Shown: one piece after another, positions 34,881 through 46,050 of the stretch
How the letters are laid out: each line of letters begins with the position of its first letter
How positions within the stretch are numbered: the first letter of the stretch is position 1
NCBI GenBank assembly: GCA_018335795.1
Contig: JAGXRP010000066.1
Location: 1-64,000 of the forward strand
Reading direction: 5' to 3'
Length of the DNA stretch: 64,000 nt
DNA from: Desulfobulbaceae bacterium
GTDB taxonomy: Bacteria; Bacteroidota; Ignavibacteria; Kapaibacteriales; UBA2268
Notes under the pieces: generated by a model
Told to the model about the DNA's origin: nothing
What the model saw: the letters and a program-made list of their open reading frames with translations, nothing else
The model's database searches: none
Made by a program: the position numbers and the translations under genes

Positions 34881-36683
34881 TTGAGTGTTATAATAAGCGT
34901 TCGGACTTGTTTGTGGCTGCTTATTTTAAGTATTCTTGCGTTTGCCACAGTAGCCTATTCTCAGGACAACTTGGATTCTACCCAATCAGAACCATGGTTT
35001 ACTATTTCCGGAACCGCATCTGCAACAGTTGATATGTATGATTTCACTTCCGACCCGACAGGTTCCCAACGTGGAAGACGTCCATCATCGCTCACACGAC
35101 TTCTTTTTTCCCCGACCCTGAAATTCGGCTCTTATTTTTCTTTGCCACTCAATTTGATGTTCACTTTCCCTGAAACAAATACAACAACACCGAGGATTAG
35201 TAGTCCAACGGTGTCGCAGTATTTACAGAATCCTGCAAACGCATTCGGTATGTCATCATTTTCTCCTAAACTCGGATGGGCGCAATTTCATTTGGGTTCT
35301 CATGCACCCCAATTTTCCGATTTGTCGGTTGGCGACCAACAGATTTTTGGTGGTGGGATAGACATTAAACCGGGCTTGTTTCGTTTTGCAGCATCTGCAG
35401 GTGTAGCTCAACGAGCGGTGTCGTCTGATTACATAAATGGTATCCAAGGTGCTTACCGCAAAGACATGTACATGGCTCGACTTAGTTATGGCAGTGAGGA
35501 CTCAACAAACATCGGCTTCAATGTAGTGTATTCAAAGGACGACCAATCATCAATCAGAAATAACATTATCTCAATAACCCCATCGAGGTATGTGGATAGT
35601 GATTCTATTGCTATAGTACCTGCAGATACTGTTCGAATTCGTGCAGAGGAAGGAATGATTGGCTCCTTAAATGCAAAAATTTTGATTGCCAAAGGTTTAG
35701 AATTTAAAATGGAAGGGGCGCTTTCAAATTTCACAAGAGACTTAAATTCAGCTGAGCAGGAAATCGCAGGAAATCCACTTAGTTCGATAACAACTACTCG
35801 CACTTCGACACGTACTGATTTTGCAGGTAATGCTGAGCTTTTATTTAGAATGAAAACATGGGGTTTGAAACTTTCAGGACTGTACATGGGAGCCGGATTT
35901 GTCGCTATCGGCTATCCATTTCAACAATCAGATAGATTCGACCTAAAAGCATCACCTTATCTCAGGCTTTTTGATGGCGACTTATCTATTAATGGTTCGA
36001 TTGGCAACCGAGTGAACAATCTTTCCGGCACGAAAGGCGAAACGCTTTCTCAGTTTATTGCAAGCGCCAATGTAAATGCGAACATCACAGAAGAATTTAG
36101 TATTAGTGGGAGCTTTTCTAACTTTGGAGTCCGAAATGACAATAAAAACGACACGTTGAAAATTCAAAATGTAAGTAGTTCATTTAGCATTGACCCATCT
36201 CTAGTACTTGCAAGTGAATCTCTAACCCACATAATCAATGCGAGCTTTTCCTTGGATCAATTTGATGATTTTAACGTGATTAGTGGTGAACAAAGCTCGA
36301 ACGATACGAGAACGTTCATGACTTACTACAACTTCACTTTGAACAAAGAAGGGCTTAACTTCGGGGTAAATGGTAGTTACATGGAAAACGATTTACCTAC
36401 AGGTATGATTATTATTCGTTCCCTTGGCATCAATGCTTCATACCTACTTTTTGAGAAATCACTTATTCCAACTATTTCATATACTATTGGCAGTAGTACT
36501 TTAAGTGATAACCCAACAGATACTCAAAACTTTTTGAAAGCCGGAATAAGATGGATTGCTACAAAATGGCTATCACTTGCCGTGAGTTATGGTGGGAACA
36601 ATTACGAATATGGAAATCCATTACCGAGAGGAAATGCATTTAACGAGCGATTATTTCAGTTTTCTGTTACTTCCAACTTTTAG
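34881..36683 (+). CDS. outer-membrane beta-barrel-like protein
   Basis: TTG start 34881 after AAAGGAG; signal peptide MSVIISVRTCLWLLILSILAFATVAYSQ; alternating beta pattern, C-terminal FQFSVTSNF aromatic end. Confidence 0.65.
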   Translation: MSVIISVRTCLWLLILSILAFATVAYSQDNLDSTQSEPWFTISGTASATVDMYDFTSDPTGSQRGRRPSSLTRLLFSPTLKFGSYFSLPLNLMFTFPETNTTTPRISSPTVSQYLQNPANAFGMSSFSPKLGWAQFHLGSHAPQFSDLSVGDQQIFGGGIDIKPGLFRFAASAGVAQRAVSSDYINGIQGAYRKDMYMARLSYGSEDSTNIGFNVVYSKDDQSSIRNNIISITPSRYVDSDSIAIVPADTVRIRAEEGMIGSLNAKILIAKGLEFKMEGALSNFTRDLNSAEQEIAGNPLSSITTTRTSTRTDFAGNAELLFRMKTWGLKLSGLYMGAGFVAIGYPFQQSDRFDLKASPYLRLFDGDLSINGSIGNRVNNLSGTKGETLSQFIASANVNANITEEFSISGSFSNFGVRNDNKNDTLKIQNVSSSFSIDPSLVLASESLTHIINASFSLDQFDDFNVISGEQSSNDTRTFMTYYNFTLNKEGLNFGVNGSYMENDLPTGMIIIRSLGINASYLLFEKSLIPTISYTIGSSTLSDNPTDTQNFLKAGIRWIATKWLSLAVSYGGNNYEYGNPLPRGNAFNERLFQFSVTSNF

Positions 36684-36773
36684 CATAATTTAATTATTTT
36701 TAACATAATCATAATATAGTATATATGCAAAATTCTTTACTTCATTTTAATATACTTATTCAAGGATAAAACT

Positions 36774-39700
36774 ATGAATAAAACAGTATTTACGGTATTG
36801 TTACTACTGTTGATTACTGCGACAACATCATTCGCACAACTAAAAGTAACGCTAAATATGAGCTCAAGGCCCGATCCCTATCTCTCGAATTGGGCACATA
36901 AGAAAGAGACAGTAATTGTGACAATTATCAACTCGGGTGATTCGCCCATTCAAGCAAAATTTGATTGCAAAATTAATAGGGACGGTTCGTTGATAGTAAA
37001 CACCAAACCGGAAATGATGAAGATTATTGAAATTCCAACCGGAGTAAGTCTTTACTACGGTGAAGATTTAGTGCCATTCGAAGCTGCTAAAATCCAAGGA
37101 GGTGCCGACAATACTGCTATACAAACAGGAATGCTCCCGGCAGGTTCTTACGAGTTTTGTTGCACCTTATTAGATCTCCAAAACAAGCAACTGACAGCTC
37201 CTGTTTGTAAATTCTTTACACTTCAGAGCTATCAAGCGCCTGTGCTCCTACAGCCCGAAGACAATGGAAGTATCAAGAATAAATCTCGTCCGATGTTTCG
37301 TTGGACACCATTATCGCCCAAGCCTTCTTTCCCTATAACGTATCGTTTACAGGTATTTGAAATTCTCTCCGGTCAAACTCCGATGACAGCTTTGCGAGTG
37401 AATAGACCGGTTCTTGACCAAAGCGGCATAACTGGTACGCAATTTCTTTGGCCTGCAGATGTAGAGTTACCCAACCCAAATCTTGAATACATCTGGACAG
37501 TTCGTGCAGAAGACGAGAAAGGTTCACCCATAGGCGAGAACAATGGTTACGCAACACCTTTTACATTTGCCGATTGTTGTTATCGCAGGGATTGGGCTGA
37601 CCCATGTTGCCCACCAGATGATGTATGGGATGGGGGTAATTTATCTAAATCTGGATCTGGAAGCAGTAGTGGGGATATCGGTAATAATTCTAAATCTGGT
37701 TCAGGAAGCGAAAGTGGGGATGGAACAGTTATTGAAGGTGGAAATAAAACAGCAAATAATATGTTTGATAATACATCAAATAATTTGAATCAAAAAATCA
37801 ATCCCAATCAGAAGGATGAAACTGTTATTATCGTCGGTCCTCCTCCAGTCAAAGGTTCTCTCAATCCAAAGGACACTCTTAAAGCAGGATTAAATGGTGA
37901 GTTTACTGTAATTGCCGATACGATAACGGGCACAAATGGTTTTTATACTGGCAAAGGAACAGTCTATATCAATTGGTTAAAAGCTCGTGTAGTTGTGGCA
38001 TTTGATTCAATATGTGTTGATTCTACTAAAAAACTTATATATGGAAAAATAGTAGCAAAGGTTGATAGTACAGCTCCTGTTTACCCTCAGGCATGGGCAA
38101 TAGAAGCAGCATCCAATCTTCCTTTTACAAACAATATCGCTTCTTCTGTCGTCAATTGGGTCAATAGTACATTCAATCAGTCAATTCCATTTAATGGACT
38201 TAATACTTATTCTACTCCCGTTAAGTTGCCACTTGGAGTAAATTTCCCCGATAGCAATCAACTTGCAATTACTGAATTGGTATTTCAAAAAGACCAAGCT
38301 AAATTCAATATGGTTGCAGCCAAGACGACTCCGCTTAGTTGGGGAACTCCTCAATTAGTGGGCTTTATTGCAAAAAGTATCAAATTCCATCCTAATAATA
38401 TCCAAACTCCACCGGATAGGATTGAATTACTCGAAGATATTACTATTGCTAATCCAAATAACAAAATAGTATTTACTCTTAAAAAACCTACTATAAACTA
38501 CTCCGGCTGTTATGTCGAATGGGATGAATCCGGATTTTCGGAATATGGTGTCGAGATTGAAGCAGCTTTTACAAGAGATTGGCTAATTCCTTCTCCGGAT
38601 GATAATAATAAGTCAACTGCAACTATAGCTGCGGTCGGTACAGATTGGAATGACCTTATTCTGACCGGTAATCTAAAAAAATCAGAAATTATTGGTACCA
38701 ATGGTATGACTATCATGGCTGATAGTATCTCTTATGATATGTCAGATGTATTAAATCCTACAAGTATTTCTTTTCCGGTAAATTATGAAGGGGAGACCTC
38801 AGTATTATTCCGAGGTTTTTATATGAAAGCATTGAAGATTGAGTTACCTGAAACCTGGAAAACTTTAGCTGGTAGCAAACCTATTGTAACTGTACAGAAT
38901 ATGATAATAGATAATACCGGTATTACTTTCAAAGCACTTGCTTCAAATGTCATTCAATTTCCTAATGCTAATGTTGCCGATCTGGTTGCTAGTATAGATA
39001 CTGTCAAAGTTAATATGGTTTCTAGTTCTCTTACCGATGCAAGTATAAAAGGTAGAATTGGTCTGCCGGTGAGCAAGAAAGATTCCGTTCAGAATCCACT
39101 GAAATACACTGCCCTTTTGCATATTGCCCAGAATAATAATACAGTAAATAACTTCCAACTAACCATTATACCAACAGGTCCAATATATGCTCATCTTCTG
39201 AAAGGTACATTGAATCTTGCTCAGACGTCAAATATTACTGCTTATGTAGATAAGGAAAAAAAGAAATTCGATATGGTTCTCAATGGGACTTTCGATTGGA
39301 ATAATATACAATTGGGACCTGTTAAAAATGTAAATTTCGGACTCAAATTTCAGAATTTAGGATTCAAATATAATTCCTCTGATAATGGATTAACATTCAA
39401 TGCGGGTTCATGGAGTTTTGCTAGTGCACAAAAGATGTTAGCCAATTTCCCTGTTACAATCAAAAATATTGCATTCAAATCTCTTCCAGCTCAATCTGGC
39501 GAAATGCTAAGAGGCAAACTTAATTTTGATGTGATATGTAACCTTTCAGATGTTATCGGTGGCTCAACAAAACTTGGTGTTGAAATTGCGATTAAAGATA
39601 CTAACGGACAGAAATTCTACCCTAAATATATAGGTACAACTTTAGATTCGATTGCCGTATTTGCTAATTTACCTGCAGTCAAGATTAATGGAAGTATTTA

Positions 39701-41774
39701 CTTCATTTCTAATGACCCTATATATGGTGATGGATTCAAAGGTGTTTTAAATGCAAAATTTAATTCAATAAATATGTACATCAATGCAGGTGCATTTTTT
39801 GGTAATACTAATTACAATAGTAATACAAGATATAGATATTGGAAAATTGAAGCTTTAGCAATAATGCCTCCACCTGGTATTGTTTTTATGCCCGGACTTG
39901 CCTTCCGTGGATTGGGTGTTGCCGCATATCAACGAATGTCTGCAAATTATGGTCCTGTTAATGTTCCCGCACCATCAGCCGCCTCAAATATGTCAACCAC
40001 GTCTGGTGCTGTTTTCACTCCGGATGCAAATATGGGCTTTGGATTTAAAGTAAAAGCTATAATTGCTACAACCCCCAAGGAAGAAACTTTTAATGCAGAT
40101 GTTGGTATAAGTGGAGAGTTTACAAATAGCGGTGGAATGAGTTTCCTTCGATTTGATGGTTCGTTTTGGTTAGGTGCCGGTTTTATGAAAAGAGCTGATG
40201 CATTTATGTATGGTTCTGTTGTGGCTAATTATGATTTCCCTTTGAAAACTTTTTATTTGGGTGCCGCTGTGGGCATCAACAAAGATCCTATCACCACACC
40301 CGCCCCGGTTACTTTAGAATTTTTGATAGATGGAAAAAATAATTTATGGCACTTTATAGCGGGTACTCCTATAAGTCCCAATACTGTAAAAGTTGCCGGC
40401 ATTCCCCTAACAAGTTATGCTATGTTTGGTAATGATATTGTTCCTCCACCCAATTTTATGCCTCAAACTATTTCCGGTTATGCCGCTGCCACTAATGGCG
40501 GGTCTTTGGGTTCGCTTAATGGTGCCCTATCTGTAAATGATGAAACCAGAGCAGGCAAAGGTTTTGCATTTGGAATTGGAATCAATAATGGCGGCAATGG
40601 AAATGTTGGATTAACTGACAGATTGAGCATCCAATGGAATTACTCTATTGGCGGAGAAATAAATTTGAGTTTAATGGAATATTCCCCGGGATGTATAACT
40701 GGTATCAATGGCTGGTATGCTAAGGGAAATGTTGCTTTGTACGGTGGATTTAGTGTTTATGGTCATATTGCTAAAAAGGGAAAAATCGGTGGTTGTACAC
40801 AAAGTGTATGTGCTGCTTATTGTTGTAAAAATTTCCCTAATGGCAAGAACATTACAATTGGTGCTTTCGGATTTGGTGTTTGGGCTTCAGGTGGTTTCCC
40901 TAAACCAACATATCTGCAAGGTGGAGCCGATATACACTATAATGTTCTTGATTTGGTTAGCGGCACTTATCATGCTAATTTTCAGATTGGTAATGCTTGC
41001 AATGATATACCTGTAGGTGTTCCGTCCAATTTCATTCAACAAGACGCTGCCAATGAACAAAAACAACAGTTAATTGTAAATATATCTCCTTCAGGAAATA
41101 ATATTGATTCAACAACCAGTCTCAAAGCTACTTATGGGTTCGTTCCGAATGAAGCTTTTGATATTGCCGAACGTCAACAAAATGGAACTGTAATAACCAG
41201 AACCTTTCAAGCTAAATATGTAACCAAGTTCGAAAAGAGTGTTAATGATGTGTATCAGAATGAAGTTATACACAGCAAAGGAGTAAATGCTCTCGGACAA
41301 TATGAGTATATTATTGGTAGCAATATAATAATGAACAATATCAATCTTTCTCAAAATTTCAATGCACAATCAAAATCCTCCAATAATATATCACCTGCGA
41401 ATGCTAGTTTCAATAATACGACTGCATCAAAAGCACCTACGAAGGTTATTGCCAAGAAATTGCCAACGCCTAATTCTCCTGTTCCAATGTCCAATGTTTC
41501 AATCAAAAATAATAATAATAATGATAATAGCCCGGATCCTGAAATTGGATATGGTACTTTGCCACCAACACCACCGGATGTCATAAACAATTTACAAAAA
41601 AATACAAATTATAGATTTACTGTTGTTGCCACTTTATATGAGTTAAAAAATAACATTTGGGTTATTGCAAAAGACAAAAACGGTCAGAACGTCACGCAGA
41701 AAAAAGTAACTACTTTTAGAACAGGTGCATTAGAAATTGTTGCTGTCAAAAAACAGATAAATGTAACTAACTAA
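36774..41774 (+). CDS. very large secreted protein with TANFOR-like N-terminal region
   Basis: Signal peptide; SIKNKSRPMFRWTPLSPKPSFPITYRLQVFEILSGQTPMTAL... resembles TANFOR domains; beta-rich repeats and C-rich stretches. Confidence 0.65.
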   Translation: MNKTVFTVLLLLLITATTSFAQLKVTLNMSSRPDPYLSNWAHKKETVIVTIINSGDSPIQAKFDCKINRDGSLIVNTKPEMMKIIEIPTGVSLYYGEDLVPFEAAKIQGGADNTAIQTGMLPAGSYEFCCTLLDLQNKQLTAPVCKFFTLQSYQAPVLLQPEDNGSIKNKSRPMFRWTPLSPKPSFPITYRLQVFEILSGQTPMTALRVNRPVLDQSGITGTQFLWPADVELPNPNLEYIWTVRAEDEKGSPIGENNGYATPFTFADCCYRRDWADPCCPPDDVWDGGNLSKSGSGSSSGDIGNNSKSGSGSESGDGTVIEGGNKTANNMFDNTSNNLNQKINPNQKDETVIIVGPPPVKGSLNPKDTLKAGLNGEFTVIADTITGTNGFYTGKGTVYINWLKARVVVAFDSICVDSTKKLIYGKIVAKVDSTAPVYPQAWAIEAASNLPFTNNIASSVVNWVNSTFNQSIPFNGLNTYSTPVKLPLGVNFPDSNQLAITELVFQKDQAKFNMVAAKTTPLSWGTPQLVGFIAKSIKFHPNNIQTPPDRIELLEDITIANPNNKIVFTLKKPTINYSGCYVEWDESGFSEYGVEIEAAFTRDWLIPSPDDNNKSTATIAAVGTDWNDLILTGNLKKSEIIGTNGMTIMADSISYDMSDVLNPTSISFPVNYEGETSVLFRGFYMKALKIELPETWKTLAGSKPIVTVQNMIIDNTGITFKALASNVIQFPNANVADLVASIDTVKVNMVSSSLTDASIKGRIGLPVSKKDSVQNPLKYTALLHIAQNNNTVNNFQLTIIPTGPIYAHLLKGTLNLAQTSNITAYVDKEKKKFDMVLNGTFDWNNIQLGPVKNVNFGLKFQNLGFKYNSSDNGLTFNAGSWSFASAQKMLANFPVTIKNIAFKSLPAQSGEMLRGKLNFDVICNLSDVIGGSTKLGVEIAIKDTNGQKFYPKYIGTTLDSIAVFANLPAVKINGSIYFISNDPIYGDGFKGVLNAKFNSINMYINAGAFFGNTNYNSNTRYRYWKIEALAIMPPPGIVFMPGLAFRGLGVAAYQRMSANYGPVNVPAPSAASNMSTTSGAVFTPDANMGFGFKVKAIIATTPKEETFNADVGISGEFTNSGGMSFLRFDGSFWLGAGFMKRADAFMYGSVVANYDFPLKTFYLGAAVGINKDPITTPAPVTLEFLIDGKNNLWHFIAGTPISPNTVKVAGIPLTSYAMFGNDIVPPPNFMPQTISGYAAATNGGSLGSLNGALSVNDETRAGKGFAFGIGINNGGNGNVGLTDRLSIQWNYSIGGEINLSLMEYSPGCITGINGWYAKGNVALYGGFSVYGHIAKKGKIGGCTQSVCAAYCCKNFPNGKNITIGAFGFGVWASGGFPKPTYLQGGADIHYNVLDLVSGTYHANFQIGNACNDIPVGVPSNFIQQDAANEQKQQLIVNISPSGNNIDSTTSLKATYGFVPNEAFDIAERQQNGTVITRTFQAKYVTKFEKSVNDVYQNEVIHSKGVNALGQYEYIIGSNIIMNNINLSQNFNAQSKSSNNISPANASFNNTTASKAPTKVIAKKLPTPNSPVPMSNVSIKNNNNNDNSPDPEIGYGTLPPTPPDVINNLQKNTNYRFTVVATLYELKNNIWVIAKDKNGQNVTQKKVTTFRTGALEIVAVKKQINVTN

Positions 41775-41790
41775 AACTATAAATAAAAAA

Positions 41791-43971
41791 ATGTTAAATA
41801 AGAGAGTCAATATCATGAAAATGTTCGTCTATACCTATATTCTGCTTGTCCTAGCACTAAATCATGTAGTGTTTTATGCTCAGGATTTACAGGATGAACT
41901 AAATCAGTCGCTCAATGTAAATACTGTTATTATCGCCAGAGCATATCAGGATTCTATTATCCTAAGATGGGGTGTTACCAAACCTGCTGTTTGGCAAATT
42001 GCTAACCTATATGGATACAATATAGAAAGAGCTGTCTTAAATGAACCTAATGCTGATTACTCTAAATTGAAATTTGAACCTATAGAAGGTTCACCTTTTA
42101 TAATTTGGAATGAACAAAACTATGCTACTTACTTCCAAACTCACAGCGAAAATGACCCCCAATCTGAAGCTGTTTATTTTGTATCTATTATGACAGACGT
42201 GTTTGATCAGGATACTGATACTCCACCAACATCATTTAGTGCCTTCCAAGATGATCTCAACTCTCTAAAAGAAGGCAAAGGAACATTGGATATGAAATTT
42301 GGTTTCGCCATGTTAATGGCTAATAAATCTGCTGATGCTGCTAATGCTCTAGCCGTTAGAGCTGTTGACAAAAACGTATCCAACGGTATGACATACGTTT
42401 ATAAGATGTCTTTGGTTGGTAATTCTCCTATTTATAAAGTCAAAGAATCATACGTAGAGGTCAAAGCCGAGCCTTTCGATTCTTCAAAATACAACGAAGA
42501 AATATTTTATATAGATGGCGACCAGGAAGTAGTTCTTTCTTGGAATTCTTCCAAAGATTTCAACTCTTTCAATATTGATAGGGCTCTTTCCAAAGATGGT
42601 AAATATACTCGAATTACACAATCCCCAATATTGAAAAGTAAGCCCATTGGCTATGACGGTATCGAAAGAACCGGATTCAAAGATGATAGTCTGACTAATT
42701 ATACCAAATACTTTTATCGTGTATCCGGGAACTCCGCTTTTGCTGATGAGATAGTTGTTGGTGAAGTAGAAGTGATGCCAAAAGATAGAACACCACCACA
42801 GAAACCATATTTGGAATTGCCTGATAACACAACCCAATCCCAAGTAGCTCTAAAATGGACTATGAGTGAACCCACTGAAAGTGACCTTAAAGGATTTCTT
42901 ATTGCCCGCTCTAATAATTTCAAAGGACCTTTTATTAGAATTAATCAGGACGAACTTGGTCGCAATTCAAGAGAGTTTATAGATACAACCTTTGACACAG
43001 ATGGTATGAATTACTATGTTATTCAGGCGTATGATACATCATTGAATTTTAGCAATTCTAATGTTGCACTTGCTACGATCATTGATACTACTCCGCCTAT
43101 TAAACCGGTTATCTTAACCGGAACTATTGATTCTTTGGGAATTGTTACGATTACAATTCAGAAAAACGATGAAAACGATCTAATGGGATATAGACTATTC
43201 AAAGCAAATGAAGAGGAACATGAGTTCTCTGTTTTAAATGAAGCTTTTATAGACTCCGACTCTATTAATCAAGTCATTCAGACTGTATTCAAAGATACTG
43301 TTACACTAAATTCGCTTACTCCTTATATATTTTATAAGGTTACGGCATTAGATTTTCATTACAATCAATCAGAATTCTCCGATACACTCAAAGTATCAAG
43401 ACCTGATACAATCGCACCAATTACTCCTGTATTTACTGATGTAATTGTTCGCGAAAATGAAGTGGAAATCCATTTTGCTCCAAGTGAAAGCATTGATGTT
43501 ATTCAGCAAACTATTTATAGAACCACCTCATTATCCCTCCCTTGGGATTCAATTGCCAACTTTAGCATTAATCAAAATAGTTATATTGATACTAATGTCA
43601 AGCAAGGCACAATTTATTACTATTCTCTTAGGGCAAAGGACAATGCAAATCTCTTTTCAAATTATGCCAAAGCTGTCTATGGTAAGCCATACGATAGTGG
43701 AGTAAGACCTCCTATCGAGAATCTAAAAATCTTTAAAGAAAACAACAACATTGTTCTCACTTGGGAATACAACCAATTCAATAGCAATACATATTTCGTG
43801 ATTTACAAAAAAGACTCAAAGGGCAATCTCAAAGAGTATCAAAAAGTTGACAAACTTCAGTTCATTGATACTTCAATTTTGAAACCTTCAAATAGCTATG
43901 CCATCAAAGTATTCACCAATGATGGTGGGCAATCCAAAATTAGCAATATAGTTGAGTATATTTCAGAATAA
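41791..43971 (+). CDS. secreted fibronectin type III-like protein
   Basis: Repeated FN3-like units (e.g. VVLSWNSSKDFNSFNIDRALSKDGKYTRI, VALKWTMSEPTESDLKGFLIARSNNFKGPF...). Start may be ATG 41815. Confidence 0.75.
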   Translation: MLNKRVNIMKMFVYTYILLVLALNHVVFYAQDLQDELNQSLNVNTVIIARAYQDSIILRWGVTKPAVWQIANLYGYNIERAVLNEPNADYSKLKFEPIEGSPFIIWNEQNYATYFQTHSENDPQSEAVYFVSIMTDVFDQDTDTPPTSFSAFQDDLNSLKEGKGTLDMKFGFAMLMANKSADAANALAVRAVDKNVSNGMTYVYKMSLVGNSPIYKVKESYVEVKAEPFDSSKYNEEIFYIDGDQEVVLSWNSSKDFNSFNIDRALSKDGKYTRITQSPILKSKPIGYDGIERTGFKDDSLTNYTKYFYRVSGNSAFADEIVVGEVEVMPKDRTPPQKPYLELPDNTTQSQVALKWTMSEPTESDLKGFLIARSNNFKGPFIRINQDELGRNSREFIDTTFDTDGMNYYVIQAYDTSLNFSNSNVALATIIDTTPPIKPVILTGTIDSLGIVTITIQKNDENDLMGYRLFKANEEEHEFSVLNEAFIDSDSINQVIQTVFKDTVTLNSLTPYIFYKVTALDFHYNQSEFSDTLKVSRPDTIAPITPVFTDVIVRENEVEIHFAPSESIDVIQQTIYRTTSLSLPWDSIANFSINQNSYIDTNVKQGTIYYYSLRAKDNANLFSNYAKAVYGKPYDSGVRPPIENLKIFKENNNIVLTWEYNQFNSNTYFVIYKKDSKGNLKEYQKVDKLQFIDTSILKPSNSYAIKVFTNDGGQSKISNIVEYISE

Positions 43972-44137
43972 AAACATGAAATATACACCAATTTTTGGTC
44001 TAATAGACATTTGATAGGCTGTTTCAAAAGTTATTCAAATGTTCGCTAAGTTTTTTTAAAATATACAAATATATCACGAAGTAAATTTGTTCAAAAATAA
44101 AAATTCCAATTTGTTAGATTTTATAAAATAAAGTCTC

Positions 44138-44173
44138 AAGCCGCTTTGAAAATCAAATCAGAGCGACTTTTTT
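44138..44173 (+). terminator. Rho-independent terminator
   Basis: AAGCCGCTTTGA-N8-TCAGAGCGACTTTTTTT, one mismatch and one wobble. Confidence 0.7.
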
Positions 44174-44235
44174 TATCTTGCCACTACTCTATAATTCAAA
44201 GTTGCTATAACAGAAGTTGTGAGAATGGATATTCA

Positions 44236-44264
44236 ACTCCCCGCTTCATTTAAAGGTGGGGAGT
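44236..44264. repeat. hairpin ACTCCCC...GGGGAGT, REP/IS-end-like
   Basis: ACTCCCC gcttcatttaaaggt GGGGAGT in a gene-free stretch. Confidence 0.3.
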
Positions 44265-44722
44265 GAGTTAATAATAATTATTTATAATTTTCTCTTTACA
44301 ATTTATAATAATTAATTGGCGATATGCTCCCAGGGCAAGGCTATCAAGTATATATGATAAGCAGAGTTTCGTTGATTTATAATGAGAATTAGCATACTCA
44401 CTTGAATCAATCTATCAAAGATGCTGAATATCGATGTAAAAAATTGTTATTCAGCATTTTTTGTCTCATAGCATGTCTAAGCATAGAGATTACGAGATTT
44501 TAACTTATATTTTCTTTACAATAAAACAAAAAGATTAAGGTTTAGTGATGATCGAATCTCAATATTAACAATAAATAATCTTGATATTTTTTGCTTGTTT
44601 TATAAAAGTTTTGTATTTTAGCAATGTAATAAATGAAATTTATGGAATTTGTTTATGATTTAAGATGTAAGCAAAAGTTTTAGACACCTAAGTTTAAAAG
44701 TATTGATATTGCAAATTATCAC

Positions 44723-44745
44723 AAGCCCTCTTTGGGCTTTTTTTA
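44723..44745 (+). terminator. Rho-independent terminator-like hairpin upstream of 44768 gene
   Basis: AAGCCC-TCTTT-GGGCTTTTTTT. Confidence 0.6.
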
Positions 44746-44767
44746 TACTCTGAAAAGGAGAATTTTT

Positions 44768-46039
44768 ATGAAAAGAGCATTTGTTTTATTCGTTGTTGCA
44801 ATGCTGTATTGCAGCACTACACTGGCTCAAGAGCCTGACCCTGAATCCGACCCCAACTTGCTTTGGAAGACGAACGAGTTTTATCTTAGATTTCTTGTTC
44901 ATCCGAATGGCAACATACTCGCAGGAGCTGGACATGTAGTTGAAGAAGGTAGTAAAGAATTTGAATTGGACGGCAATACAGGAATGATAATGAGGGAGTT
45001 TACGCCACCATTGTATTTTTTCGATATAAGCCCTGACGGTAAATATATTTCTGCAATTGATAAGTCCACACAGAGATGTGTTATAGATTATGAAACAGGA
45101 GAAGTGGTGAAATATTTTTCATCAACTACATATCCTAAATTTATGCCAGACAGTCGAACTTTGATTTATACAATTATTGAGCCAATTGGTGAACTTAATG
45201 GCAATAACAGATTGCAATCATACAATATTGAAACTGGGGAATATAAAACAAGTAAAAACATGGTACGAAATACTACAACAAGATTATTAGCAGTTTCACC
45301 TAATGGACAATACGTTGCAACAGGAGGGACTTTTTATGGAACTGATGGCAATAATTATTCACGTTTAATCTTATGGAATGCTGAAACACTTGATACAATC
45401 AGGATATTGGGTGATATTGAAAGCATGGAGGTTCGCTCAATCAAGTTCTCCCCTGATTCAAAATTGGTCGGGTTTGTGGTCTATTCAAGTAATCTGTACA
45501 TTTATAAAACAGATGATTTTTCTCTTTATAGGAATTATAATCAGAGCAACGGAAATTTTCCCAGTTCTGGTTTTGGTTTTATAACAAATGATTACCTAGC
45601 ATTAGGTGACGGTTATGCAACACCACCAGCATTTAACCTTGTTAAATTAGAGAATGAACAAATAATTTACTCAAAAAATGATTTTGCTGGTATTTCAGAA
45701 TATAACCAAGTGTATAATTCTATGATTGTCAACCATGGAGTTATTTATAGCTTCGACTTCGAAAAAATCTTGTCAGGCGCAAGTATCACTCCAGAAATAC
45801 CAAGTCTGTTTTCGGTGGAATACATGACTAATACATTGTTTATCAAGAATCATAATTTTACTTCTTTGCAACTTTCAGCTCAAATAACAGATATAAATGG
45901 TAGAATAATTCGTAATATTGATTTACACACTTCAACAGGCGATATTCGCATACCTATAAAGTTACTAAGTGGTACATACTTTCTACATATAAAGGCTGGC
46001 AACAAAGAATATGTTAGTAAATTCTTAGTAACCAATTAA
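44768..46039 (+). CDS. WD40-like secreted protein with T9SS-type C-terminal domain
   Basis: Signal peptide MKRAFVLFVVAMLYCSTTLAQ; beta-propeller phrases (AVSPNGQYVATGG, IKFSPDSKLVGFV); C-terminal sorting-like end. Start corrected to ATG 44768. Confidence 0.75.
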   Translation: MKRAFVLFVVAMLYCSTTLAQEPDPESDPNLLWKTNEFYLRFLVHPNGNILAGAGHVVEEGSKEFELDGNTGMIMREFTPPLYFFDISPDGKYISAIDKSTQRCVIDYETGEVVKYFSSTTYPKFMPDSRTLIYTIIEPIGELNGNNRLQSYNIETGEYKTSKNMVRNTTTRLLAVSPNGQYVATGGTFYGTDGNNYSRLILWNAETLDTIRILGDIESMEVRSIKFSPDSKLVGFVVYSSNLYIYKTDDFSLYRNYNQSNGNFPSSGFGFITNDYLALGDGYATPPAFNLVKLENEQIIYSKNDFAGISEYNQVYNSMIVNHGVIYSFDFEKILSGASITPEIPSLFSVEYMTNTLFIKNHNFTSLQLSAQITDINGRIIRNIDLHTSTGDIRIPIKLLSGTYFLHIKAGNKEYVSKFLVTN

Positions 46040-46050
46040 GGAGTAATGAG

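Noticed and set aside
35486-35887. 133-aa minus-strand ORF within the barrel protein gene
   Set aside because: Shadow ORF antisense to a well-supported CDS with signal peptide and RBS.
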